Source: Theobroma cacao
Lineage: Eukaryota > Streptophyta > Magnoliopsida > Malvales > Malvaceae
Length of the DNA stretch: 64,000 bases
Direction of reading: 5' to 3'
Assembly: GCF_000208745.1 (NCBI RefSeq)
Contig: NC_030854.1
Location: 3,477,379 to 3,541,378, forward strand
Part shown: in pieces, positions 1-12,013 of the stretch
Numbering within the stretch: position 1 is the first letter of the stretch
Layout of the letters: every line of letters starts with the position of its first letter
Made by a program: the position numbers and the translations under genes
The notes under the pieces: generated by a model
The model's input: only the letters and a program-made list of their open reading frames with translations
Database searches by the model: none
Told to the model about the DNA's origin: nothing

Positions 1-1090
1 ACCTCCTACCACAAGCATTCACCACTTCAAAGATTGCTTTAGTCTTCCTTTCTGTCACTTCTGGTCTGTCTCACTTCACTTGTTGCAACACTATCTCTCT
101 CTTTATTAGATAATGAATTATTCTCAATTACTTGTCGTGTAAAAAAGCAGTACCACACACAATATAGTGCATTACTCTCAACTAATTTTCTTTAGTTTTT
201 TTAACTTAATTTTCTTTTTATTTTGTCTTACTAGCAATGCATTAGAACTTCTTTTAACAAGAATTCTCATTTAGGGGGTAAAATGTCAATGCTTGATTTT
301 GGCTATTAACTTATTATTTCTAAGAGTTAGTTTATAATAAGTATAATACTATACAAAGAGCAATGAGAACAAGTAGTCTAATTATATTATATGGACTGCA
401 GTGTAAATAACTCAGAATAAGTGGTAGAGTTCACGAGTTAGTTTCACATTTAAGGTGTTTTGGAGAACTTGGAGTAATGGCTCAAATATTGAGGTAGTTA
501 AGAAGCCCTCATCTTGATATTTCCTTTGGCATATGAGTGCTTTTTTTTCTTTTCCCTTCTTCTTAAGATACATATGATACATTGTTAAGTGTCACTGAAC
601 TCCACTACATCATTGACCGAAACATCCATCCACGATCTAATATACGTATTAGGCTAACATGTTATTCCTATGATGAACGTGTTTTTCCCATAATGGACAT
701 GTTCTTGTTGTGATAAATGTGCTCTTCTCATGATGTCCAATAAACACTTTCTCGTTAACTACTTCCAAGAAACTGCTTCCACTTGTTATATATAGAAGCC
801 TTGGTAATTCATTAGGACACACTAGAAATTCAATAGACTCCCTTTTAACAATACTCTCTCTCAAGCTCTATCTAATTGGTTTCCCTAAAATACTCTCTTT
901 TACTCAAGTCTTACCACTTTATTATCGTCGTGTTTCGTCAGTACATTTTCTTTATATTTTTTCTAATTTTTATCCCTCACCTCTTATCATAGGCACACAA
1001 CACCTCAAAGATTGCTACAATCTTCTTCTTTATTGCCTTCAACACATCTCACTTCACTTGTTACAACATTATCTCTCTCCTTACCAAAAG
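1..1090. repeat. diverged direct repeat, possible LTR remnant
   Basis: A segment at about 1-107 recurs at about 975-1084 in the same orientation. Shared words include TCAAAGATTGCT, TCTCACTTCACTTGTT and ATCTCTCTC. Between them, about 600-960 looks like an LTR promoter region: a TATATATAG box near 788, then CT-rich leader sequence. I infer old LTR-retrotransposon debris. No coding domain is visible, and the first copy is cut by the window edge. Confidence 0.35.
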
Positions 1091-4000
1091 AATCCATCTA
1101 CAAATGTATAAACATTTCTCCATTTAAATTGATCATTTTATATATCGATAAAAACTAAGCATATATGTATGTATATAACCATGAAAGTAACTATCCCAAA
1201 AAATTAATGCTAATCAAAAGAGAAAATTTCCCAAAGTGAGGGGGGTGATTCTTTTTTTTTATCTCAATTACACATTTCTCATAAATTAACCATGTAAGAT
1301 CACAGAAGTAATAGTATCAAACATATTGATCCCAACCATGAGTGGACCCATGTTGGAAGGAGTGGTGTCACATGACACCACTCACATCTTAAAATATTTT
1401 AATTTTTATACAATTTATTTAAGATCTAGGTAGTTAATATAATAATGAACTCATTATTTTTTTTTTTACAATTTTACAAGGAGTGGGGTCAATGACTCAA
1501 AGTAAAAGTGATTTATCAAAAGTAATTTATGTATTAATATTTAAATACAATAAGAAAAGACAAAAAAAAATTCTTCTATAATTTAAAATTTTATTAAAAA
1601 AGTCAAAACTTAAATTGCCCTCTCTGTCTAAAAATTCAAGTCCTTCCCCTTTTTGGTCCTTGACTGTGTTTTTCATTCTCTCAAAACAACTCATATAGGT
1701 TTTAATTGTAAGAAATTTTCTACTCAAATTAAATTTTTAAATACTTCATGTCTAAATATTTTTTTGATTAGTTTGACAATTATAATCTAGCTAATAGAAT
1801 ATAGTATTACATGTCAAATAATATCTTAACATTGTGAGTTTTTCTTTTTTTGACTTATTTTGTAGATATATTATTTGACTATTTGATTTTTTTTATTTAA
1901 CTTTATATGATTTGTGGATGTTTATATTTAGTTTGATCAATGAATAGAAAATTGTCATATTATTAATTACTGAACCTGATAGTTTGTTATATAAAATTAT
2001 ATTTTTATTTAATTTTAATATTGTAATTTATACTAATAAATAATAATTTTTAGTAAATTTTATAATTTTAAATAGATAAGCCCTGAAAAGATATTTTAAA
2101 AGAAGAGAAATTGTCTTACAATACTAAAATCCTGGATAACAATAACAAAATTATATTAATGATAATACTCAATAATAATTTTCTAAATAAAATTGTATTG
2201 AATTTGATCTAAATACTCTTCTAACAAATTATAAATAAAAAAAGTTTAACTATTATAACACTACTAAGAAAAATTCTTTAAATCCGCCTTTGATCTTAGC
2301 ATCCTCTCAATGATCAGTAGTACTGTCATCTTTTCTTGTCACCCGTACCAAACACCCAGCTAAACTAACTTTGCACATGCATGCATACAGGACCCGACTC
2401 CCAGAGCCACCTAACTTTCTTTTGGTTTGTCTATATACTCAAACTCATCAGAAAAGTGGATAGCAACTTCTTCTAACGGGAAGAATCAGCCCTCTATGTA
2501 AGTAGTATTAAAGCTTTCCCTTTTCTGCCAAAAATAGTTCAAAGATTTTGGTGCATGATACTTACTAAGTTTAGCACTGTAGCTGATATATATTAATAAC
2601 GGCTAGCCTTAAGCTGGGGATTAAGGGTATAATCTTATCAAGAGAGTGGGGTCCTGAAGTTTGGCTTTGGTACTTGGAAAAATTAAGGTACGACAGTTAA
2701 TTAAGATCTGTTTGGCCCCTATTTGTACGTTAATGTACCCCCGTCTTGCATAACGTCTCTTCGAACTTTACCTCAGCCCCTGCCAAACGGGGGGTTCCTC
2801 GACAATGGGCAATTATGGTCTCTTAAAGGACACTCGACTCTTATCTTTATCCGTAGGATTTCAGGCAATCTAAGATTTCGTACCCCAAAGAGAAGTGTAG
2901 CCTTACAGAGTGAGTGAGTGAGGTCTAGCTAAGTAATTATAATGAACCAACTTTCATTCTGTATTCTGTATAGTATCATACAAATCTTTGTCCAACTTAT
3001 TATTTTTATTCCAAGTTGTCTCTTGGAAGCTACTTTAAAGTTGCCAAAAGGCAAAAAAAAATTTAAGTGTCGGCTAAGGCAATCCTCCTGCTCCTCCCTC
3101 TCCTTCTTTCAATAATTCAGACAGGCTTGAAAAAGAGAGAGAAGCTTTCAATCATTTACAACTTCTTTTGCAAATCTTTTAGTAGTCTTGACTCTTCGAC
3201 TGTGCATGATGTTTTTCTCTATCCTACACTATTCTAATCAAACATTAAATGGAAATAAAAAGCTTCACTTTTCCCCATTGGATAATAACAAGTTAAATGA
3301 TTGGTCATCCCATAAAAGCTTTGAAACCGAATTGTATGGGAACAACGTAGGAACGTTTTGAAGTAAAGAGAGGGCGGTATGCTTTATCACAATACGAATA
3401 TATATTTATTTTTCCTTGAATGGATGGATATGTCATTTTAATCACAATTATTGTTAGATTCAGCCCTTACCTATCTTGTGCAAACATATACGGCACTACC
3501 TTCTTTGCATTATGCATCACTGTTCAACTTGCTATATTTTATAAATAAGTTGAAGTAATTAATCCATTCTAACTAGATTTGAACAAGCATGACATTAAAG
3601 GAGGATATGAAGACACTTAGACATGACAGTATACCTGCTCTCTGTATATATAATATTAGATCAAATTAACCAAGTGATCTTAGATTATTAAAAAAAAAAA
3701 AAAAGGGTCATCTAGAAACTGGGAGTATTAGCTATAAAGCATGTAGTCTGTAGTCTATAGCAATATATTCATGGAAGAAAAAAACAGAAGAAAACCCAAA
3801 GGAAAACTCTTGCTTGTTGGGGTACCTTTAGATGCTCTAACCACTCTTGGCACATAATTGGCTGTCCTTACATTTGTATATTTTATACATGGCATTTTTC
3901 ATTTTTTGTATTGTTATTTGGAAATTCTAAGCCACAAGCAATTAACACTGTTTTTTTTCCCCATTGCCCAGCTAACCAAAATGATATCAAACAGCTGATT

Positions 4001-7000
4001 TACAGCAATACAAATTTTGAGCCACAAGCATCACCATGTACCCAATTCTTCACATAATGTGATATTATGTGTAATTGAACTCAATTTCTTCATGAAATGA
4101 TTATTAGTGTTGATGATTAATAATTATTATGAGTCACTTTTCTTTAAAGAAATGATTATTGCTGATTGTTAATGGTAATGATTATGTGGGAGTATGACTT
4201 ATGTAATGTTTCTTAGGTCAAGTTGGCGAAACTCCCTACTAAAAATGATTAAATAAAAATTCAAATCGAGAGATTGAACAATTTTGTTACACAGATCAAT
4301 TGTACAAATTAGAATAAGTTTTGACACTTTATTTAATTTGGTGTTTTATTGAAAGACGATGATATAGAATTTCACTGTTTTGTACATAATGATCAAATTT
4401 TGTATATAAATAATAGTTTTAATTAATTTTTAACATATTATTAATTTTCTAATTAAATTCTATCAATTTATTGATTTTGATTTTTAAATTAATTTTCATT
4501 TAATTGTTTTTTTTTTAAACCTTACAAACTTTAGCTAATTAACTTTATATTTAATTGTGTTGTTGGATCATCAGAATCATTTTTTGTGTTAAAGACTTTG
4601 AATAATGTCTTTGCTTTTGATTTGATACTTAATTCGTACGTATTAAATCTACACTCTTGCCTTTGATTTTTTTTAAAAAAAAACTTTATCTAAGTTTTGT
4701 CTCATATTAAGGCAGGTGGTGATTAATGATGATTATGAGTATATTTTCCTTATTTGTACATTTGATGGCTGGATTACACATATATAAAGGAATGAGATTA
4801 GGTCCATCTTTGTTTTTATTTAGCTATATATATATATATGACAATAAGATAGTATAATACATGCAAATGTATGACCAATTGCTTGTTACGTCTTATCTAT
4901 ATGTATCATTTAAAAATTAATACCATGCCATACATGAAACCATGTTTTATATTATAATACAAACCCAATCATTAAATAAAAAACACATAAGTTAATTAGA
5001 TAGTGGAAAAAACGGATAAAGAATCTAAAGTAAGCTTCTGTTTCTTTACCAATTTTAGCATTTGCCTTTCACATTAAATTAAGATTTTCTTGTAAAGTAA
5101 AAAATTAATCGCATGAAATAAAATAATTTTAATAAAAAAAAGTAAGTAATCGTATCGTATATTAGTTTAATGTGGGACTCAAATGCTATAGTAATTATTT
5201 TTTTGGTTATAGCACATAACTAGAATAGTAGCGGAAGGTAACGGTCATCACTTCTTAATTTTTTATTATATATATATATATTTTTATTATTTTTATAATT
5301 ATTTTTTAATTTTTTTTCGTACAAAACGATAGATTCTTCACTTGGAGAAAAATTGTTATAAAAGTCGTAATCAAATGAAAGCTAAATAATAGAAAAAGAA
5401 CGGAAAAGACAGGCAATGGAATCTAAACTTATGCTAAGTTACTTAAACAATAAAAGAAAAAGAAAAAAAAAACCTGACCTAAGTCCTTAGATTTATAGGA
5501 GGGATGGCCTAAGTTTATGATAAAAATTGCCCATGTCGTACATAAGCATCCTAAATTTGTCGGTGAAATGGGACCCAATTCCCATTGCCAGTCTTTCCAA
5601 TTTCCTTTGTTTTTCCGATCCAATGCATTGCTCTCTTCCGCCAGCTATTACCGACACAACAGTGGGACTATTCTTTTACTGTGATTTTGTCAGTATTTTC
5701 GTCAACAAATGAGGCCTCACAGCAATCAGACCAACTCGCCGAGCACAAGGCCCTGCATTAAGCATTTCCTTTTCTAGTGACCACAAGGCAAAAGAAAGGA
5801 AACAATTTTAATTGCAATGGAAATGGAAAAGGGTCGATCTTAAAAGTCAGAAATTGATGACGACGACAGGCTATCTAGCTAGTCGATGCTTTAGCTTTGG
5901 GAGATCCTTTAAACTTCATGTGGCATTGTCTGTCGTTAAGTTCCCTCCGCCCTATGTTCTTCATGTTTAATACTCGAATTTCCATTTCCTAAACTGTTGC
6001 CACAGTTAACTTGACTTATGTTATTGCTTTCCAACGACATATTGTCCTTTGAATTTGAGAATTTTATGGTTGGACTTGGTTTGATATTTCTTCAAGTGTG
6101 ACAATTATCATCATTGCTCTTTTTTTTTTTTCAAGGAAATCCCATTTTGTACAAACATTTTTGGACCTCTTCCATGTCTATTTTATCAGAAATTAACATT
6201 TCTTTTGACTTTTTTTGTCCCCTTTTCATAAGAGTAATAACTGTAGGTCGATGAAGGGAGCTGCATTTCCAGACTGTGCATTTGACAGAACAAAAAAAAA
6301 AAAGAAAAGAGTCATATATTTGTTGAGCCCAATGGTCCACCAAATCAAAATTTTGATCATAAAAGCAGCTGAGAAAGCTCACAATAAAGACAAGCCAAAT
6401 TAAATAGCTTTGATCCGTAAGCATGCATCCACGTGGGACAACCAGATTTATGTGTTGCTGTTTCAACAGCAAAAAAAAAAAAATCTGAACTTTTGGTATT
6501 GTTTAATACTTATAAGATCTAAATTTTTGTTATATGATCCCCTATGCTGTTGGCACATGCATATATATGCAAAGCAGCACATTTTTTGGACCACCTTTCA
6601 TTGCATTATATTTTTGTACTAATATGGGTATTTTCAGTGTTACAAGAGTCAATGAACCTAGATCCATCCAACCACAAACGATACTGGATACTGGTCCTGA
6701 ATGGAAAGACACGTAGATTGTTGGCGGTGAGATAATCCTGAGTTTGAATCTTACAATATGATGATGTGATGAAAGGGATTTGTTTTCGAATTGTCACATG
6801 CATCTATCTGTGTTATCAGACTGTCGGTAAAAATTAAAACGTGTATGACCTGTATTTACTTTCTTCAGAGACTATGAGAAGTGTGTATGTTTATGGTATA
6901 TCGTATAGGTACTTGAGATCCTGATTTTTCCTATTATTTATTAGTTTTAAGATTGTTTCAGTCTTTCTTCATCATATATTGAAGAACAATAGACATTATA

Positions 7001-8138
7001 GAAGGAGCAGAAAACAGTGTCATTATCAATCACTTTAGGCTGATAAAGCAGTCGGTTGCTGTGTTTTTCATTGACATCTATAGACGTAGAAATAGACTAA
7101 CATGAGGACTGGCTGGCAAAAGACAACTCTACTAGAAAGGATGGGCAGTGCCATTTGATTTACTCTTTTGGATTGCAATAAATTAGAAAAAATTGGTGTG
7201 GATGAGTATACTCAGCTGCAGTTTCTATGGAGAAACCAATCAGCAATTCAGAAATAATAGTCATCTGAATTCTCAATGAATAACAAGTATAATCAAAATC
7301 GAACACAAGGCCCCAGACAAGATAGCTCCTGACCCACTCCATTTAAGAAGTTCAGAGGTTCAAAGAGCACCATTACTCACATTTTCATTCACAAAATTGA
7401 CTAAATCAGAGTGTGACCCACAGCCAACCTCTACCAGAGCTAGGGACTGCAAGCTAAAAGAAAAAGGAACGGACATATGGGAATGGTAAACAAAAGCCAC
7501 AAATACACAAAGGCATTTGGGTTAATGCAACAACGTATGCATTGTTGGCTTTAAAGGCTGAGAGACGGATGCATGTAGCTTTTAATGAGAGAAAAGGGAT
7601 TTAAAGCACAAGATCCTGTGGACACATAGAGCAAAGGAAAACAAAACCAACATTTAAGAGATACCCATCTACCCCTTCTGCATCTTATCGTCTTTTCCAT
7701 AGCTTTCCAACCATGTAAAGCCAAGTTAACAAGTTCTCTCATAAAGAATGGGATGGAAAGTAGCTGTGACGGGGAAAAAACCTTTGTATGTACTTTTCTA
7801 CTTTGTTACCAGGACTATTATTTTTGATACTATGCGAATATGACCCCTTTAAACATGCTTTAACCCATAATTTTTGAGAAACCTGTTTGAGTTTTTTGTG
7901 CAGTGTTGAGTGCCTACCCTCCATCAGCTTCCTCATTCGCTCTGCCCATTGGGGACCCACTAGTCCTCTTTTTTTTTGTTGGATCAAAACTGTACTGCCA
8001 TACTCTTCCTCCACGCACACTCTTGTCCCATTGCTTTCTCTCTCTCACAAGTCACACCCAGCATTTATACACTCCCAATCATTCTACTTTCCTCATTGAG
8101 TTTCCTTTCTCTCATCTTGGCTTTCCTCTACATTCCTC
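1..8138. other. gene-free AT-rich intergenic region
   Basis: I see no convincing gene here on either strand. The open frames are short, low-complexity and show no family motif. The stretch holds homopolymer and AT-rich runs. The first 1.1 kb has a repeat and an LTR-like look, described separately. The last 100-200 bases (pyrimidine-rich, with a TATA-like ATTTATAC near 8063) are probably the core promoter and short 5' leader of the XTH gene that starts at 8139. Confidence 0.6.
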
Positions 8139-9879
8139 ATGGCTCTCTTTCTCTCACTTCTCCTCATTCTAATGTTTCCCTCAACCAATGCTGACTGGCC
8201 ACCTTCTCCTGGCTACTGGCCAAGCTCTAAATTTAGGCCTATGAGCTTTTATAACGGGTTTAGAAATCTTTGGGGTCCTGGCCATCAAAGTGCAGACCAA
8301 AATGCATTAACAATCTGGCTTGACAGAACTTCAGGTCTTACTTAGTAGTACTGGCTTATATTAATCAATACCTTTCCTTCGTTTAATTCTTTTTACTAAT
8401 TTTTTTTTTATGGTGGTAATCAATCTGATCTTTTTTTCCTTATTTTATTGCTTGTATTTGGTTTAACAGGGAGTGGATTCAAGTCAGTTCGCCCTTTTCG
8501 TTCTGGCTACTTTGGAGCTTCTATTAAGGTCCAGCCTGGCTACACTGCAGGGGTCATAACAGCTTTCTATGTGAGAATTGATCAACCTATAATTTTTCAC
8601 TACATTTCCTTTCTTAATGCACAGTTCTAATCCAATATCCAATATCCCCTGAAGCAAAGATTCTTGAAAGTATATTGTTTTCCTGCTGCTCTCTAATCAA
8701 CAAGAAATGATAAAATGGCAGCTATCAAACAATGAAGCTCATCCAGGATTCCATGATGAAGTGGACATAGAGTTCCTTGGAACTACATTTGGGAAGCCTT
8801 ATACTTTACAGACCAATGTGTATATTAGAGGGAGTGGAGATGGAAAAATCATTGGAAGGGAGATGAAGTTCCATCTGTGGTTTGATCCAACCCAAGATTT
8901 TCATCACTATGCCATTTTTTGGAGTCCTAAAGAGATCATGTAAGTATCCAGAAACCAGACAAATGCTGCAATCTTGGTTATGGACCTTATGGTCAAACTC
9001 TACCCTGAATTAATCTGAAATAAGAATGATTGCTTGCCATAATATAATGTCTAATGCTAGAAGTATAATAATAAATATCTTGGGAATTGATGGGGGGTTG
9101 GGGAGGATGTAGACTTGTCCCTATTGGCTGTAAAGTATCATTGCTTTTTCAGGTTTAATAATTTAGAACTTGAATAGTGACCATTTTGGTGATTTGCATT
9201 CTCAAAATGATAGTGTTCTCACATGATCATGCAGAAAAGTCAGGAGATTATTTTAATCCTTGCATAACATTAATAATTGGTCAAGTGATCTAGACAAGTG
9301 AAATATCAATGGAAAAAGTAGATCACATGCACGACATAGGTTTTGTATAATTTGCAAAGATTTATTGGAAGTAGGTAAATAAAGTACGACCTAAAAATGA
9401 AACACATTAGTGATAGTATTTGTATTCATTTGCAATAAAGTATATATTTATATTTTATTTCTCCTTTGCCTAAAATGTCTGAATTTATTGATTTATCTGA
9501 TATTTATTTCAGATTCCTAGTGGATGATGTGCCCATAAGAAGGTATCCAAAGAAGAGTGCTGCAACATTTCCTCTAAGGCCAATGTGGGTGTATGGTTCA
9601 ATATGGGATGCCTCATCATGGGCAACTGAAGATGGAAAATACAAAGCTGATTACAGATACCAACCATTTGTTGCAAAGTACACCAATTTCAAAGCCAACG
9701 GCTGCTCTGCCTATGCACCGGCATGGTGTCGCCCAGTCTCCGCCTCGCCTTTCCGGTCCGGCGGGCTAACCAGGCAACAATATAGAGCAATGAGATGGGT
9801 TCAAAGAAACCATATGGTCTATGACTATTGCAAGGACCCCAAAAGAAACCATGCCTTAACCCCGGAGTGTTGGAGCTAG
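8139..9879 (+). CDS. XTH32: xyloglucan endotransglucosylase/hydrolase (XTH31/32 type, GH16)
   Basis: Four coding exons: 8139-8334, 8470-8570, 8722-8939 and 9513-9879, giving 293 residues, normal for the family. All three introns are GT-AG and the phases agree. The protein is a secreted cell-wall enzyme that cuts and/or religates xyloglucan. Residues 1-18 are a hydrophobic signal peptide ending before DWPP. The catalytic motif [10 protein letters not shown] lies at residues 110-119, with the expected nucleophile E112 and acid/base E116. The Val/Ile variant of this motif and the following [18 protein letters not shown] are typical of the group III-A XTH31/XTH32 clade, which is mainly hydrolytic. 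The C-terminal XET extension with paired cysteines is present (NGCSAY, AWCRP, YDYCKD, PECWS). A polyadenylation signal follows. Assignment to the family is firm; XTH32 rather than XTH31 is inference. Confidence 0.93.
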
Positions 9880-10221
9880 TGAACTCCTGAAACAGTTTCG
9901 ATTAGAATTTTTACTTCACTTGTGAATTTTACTAGTTTGTCCGCTTGTTTCTTTGGTGTCTTGAGATGGATCCCACTTGCCAACAATATTGATGCAAGGT
10001 TAGTTGAGCGTCCAAGGCTCCAAACAAAGGAAAAAGGAAAAACAGAAGGATTTGTGTATTTTTGTTGTGGTGCTCTCTTGGTGTATATCAGCTTGGAAAA
10101 AATACAAAAAGGAAGAAGAAATATATATATATAATAAAAGAGAGCGGGGAGAATGGGATGATGAAGCCAGGGATACACGGGGTCATGGGGTTCGAGTGTG
10201 TTGTTTCAATCGTCATTTCTT

Positions 10222-10227
10222 AATAAA
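10222..10227 (+). terminator. candidate polyadenylation signal of the XTH gene
   Basis: A canonical AATAAA lies 343 bases downstream of the XTH stop codon, followed by a T-rich and AT-repeat stretch. Position and composition fit a plant near-upstream element. There is no transcript evidence. Confidence 0.4.
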
Positions 10228-10260
10228 GCAAAAGTTATTCTTTTCATGTTATATTCATTC

Positions 10261-10280
10261 ATATATATATATATATATAT
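10261..10280. repeat. (AT)10 microsatellite
   Basis: A perfect AT dinucleotide run downstream of the XTH gene. Confidence 0.9.
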
Positions 10281-12013
10281 AGAATAAAATTTGATTGAAT
10301 TTCAGTGTCTGAAATGAGTATGTGCCATGAAAGTTGGGGCAGTCCTCCTTTCATAGTCTTGGTTTGGGGGCATACGAAATAGGGTCGATCAAAAGAGACC
10401 ATGTAAGGATATGATCATTGTTCACAAGGGCGCAAATCCCAAGAATCACTCATGAGTCATGGGGTATCCGAGAAGTACAATAAAAAACAATTTGCCACCA
10501 GCAATAGTGTAGGGCAGGCTCATCATACAAGTCAGTAACAACTTGTAAATCGACAGTTTTGATGCCCCAAGTCCAATTCAACTGGCCTCTGACTGTTTCT
10601 TTTTCTAGTGATCCTTTGATCCAAAGTAAAAAAGTAGACTAAATCTTTTAGACTGAAAAACGATTTGGCATTATCAGCCAAAACAAGTAGTCAGCTCCAA
10701 AGTTTGTTTCTGCAAACTGCAACTCCCAACAGCGCATGTGTTATATGCTTTACTGCAGCTTCAGGACTACAAAGGATAATGGTTGTTATTCTTATGTTTC
10801 ACTATTGCTCACTATAAGACATGTAGGCCTTGTCACGGCAGCTGACACCTCCTTTTCTTTCAATCAAGCTCGACGAAGATGGAAGAAGATCCCCTATGCT
10901 GGGTTGAGGATTTGTTTCAATGCAATTTTCAAACTCAGTTTCAATCAAGAAAGAAGGATAGCAACTCAGCAAAGAATCTAGAACAAGCGTGACACTAACA
11001 CTCAATAATAGAAATAGCAACTGATAGGAAATATGATTGGAAGAAACATGAATTCGTTGTCTAGATTATGGCAATTAGAGATTCTATGGGCAACAATAAT
11101 TCAAAGGAAGACCCCATGAGGGCTAAATGGAAGTACGAAACGAATGGGGTCGTTGGTAAGGAGCTTTACAACTCTCAAAAGCTTGTAACGGACTGAAAAT
11201 GATGGAATGTTCCCAAACCCAAAGTGCGTTGAAGCAAAAGTCTAAGTCCTCTGTTCTTAGAGCCTTTCTTCTTTTGGCATTTCATAATAATTTAATTCAT
11301 TATGGATTTCTCGTCTTTTTGAGGCCTAGGCAGCCATGCAACAAGAATGGACGATGATGGCCTCCCAATAGCCTCAGACTTCCACTCGAATCCCAGAAAA
11401 CAAAATGAAAATACTAATCAATTTTAGCCATGTCTTACATTTCAAGTATTCAACCTTGTTGCAGATAGCAGAGACTTTAAGGACTGAATGAATGATGGCC
11501 GCCCAGGATCCTTGCTCAGATTGCATCAAAAAAGAAGAAAGAAGGAAAATATCACATAATTGCACAAATTAAGCACATTTGGAAATTAGCAACTATATAT
11601 AACCAGATTGTTTCTATACATAGCTATTTGGGAAGCTCCTTTCAACTAAACCATATACTGGATGCAACCTATAATACAATATGAGCAAGCTGACAAATAA
11701 ACAGCGATAACTTGCTTAAAAAGAAAAATGAAATTAGAATAACTACAACAAGATTGAGGTTAAGCCCTATTATTTAGGGGAAATGTAAACCATGCAGGTC
11801 AATCATCTCTTGGAACGTTCAGAAACCTGCAATCAAAATCCAGGGCAGTTGGGTTGCAACTATCGTAGCGATAACCCCTCAACCACCAGATGGCCCTAAA
11901 CCTAGGTATATATTTTCCCACAACCAATCATCACTAGAGATGGTATTCTTTTTGACAGATTCCTGGTTGCCATCCAAAAAGGTAAGAAAACCGTCTGTAG
12001 AAATGAAGTTTAC

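Larger units (their letters stand above)
9880..12013. other. intergenic, convergent 3' regions
   Basis: This separates the 3' ends of the XTH gene (+) and the RFWD3-like gene (-). It should hold both 3' UTRs. I see no further gene; the open frames are short and carry no motif. Confidence 0.6.

Noticed and set aside
6131..6472. 113-codon open frame on the minus strand
   Set aside because: Low complexity, no family motif, bounded by homopolymers, and no supporting splice or promoter signal.
7739..8020. 93-codon minus-strand frame overlapping the XTH promoter
   Set aside because: Antisense to a pyrimidine-rich leader; composition explains the frame, no motif found.
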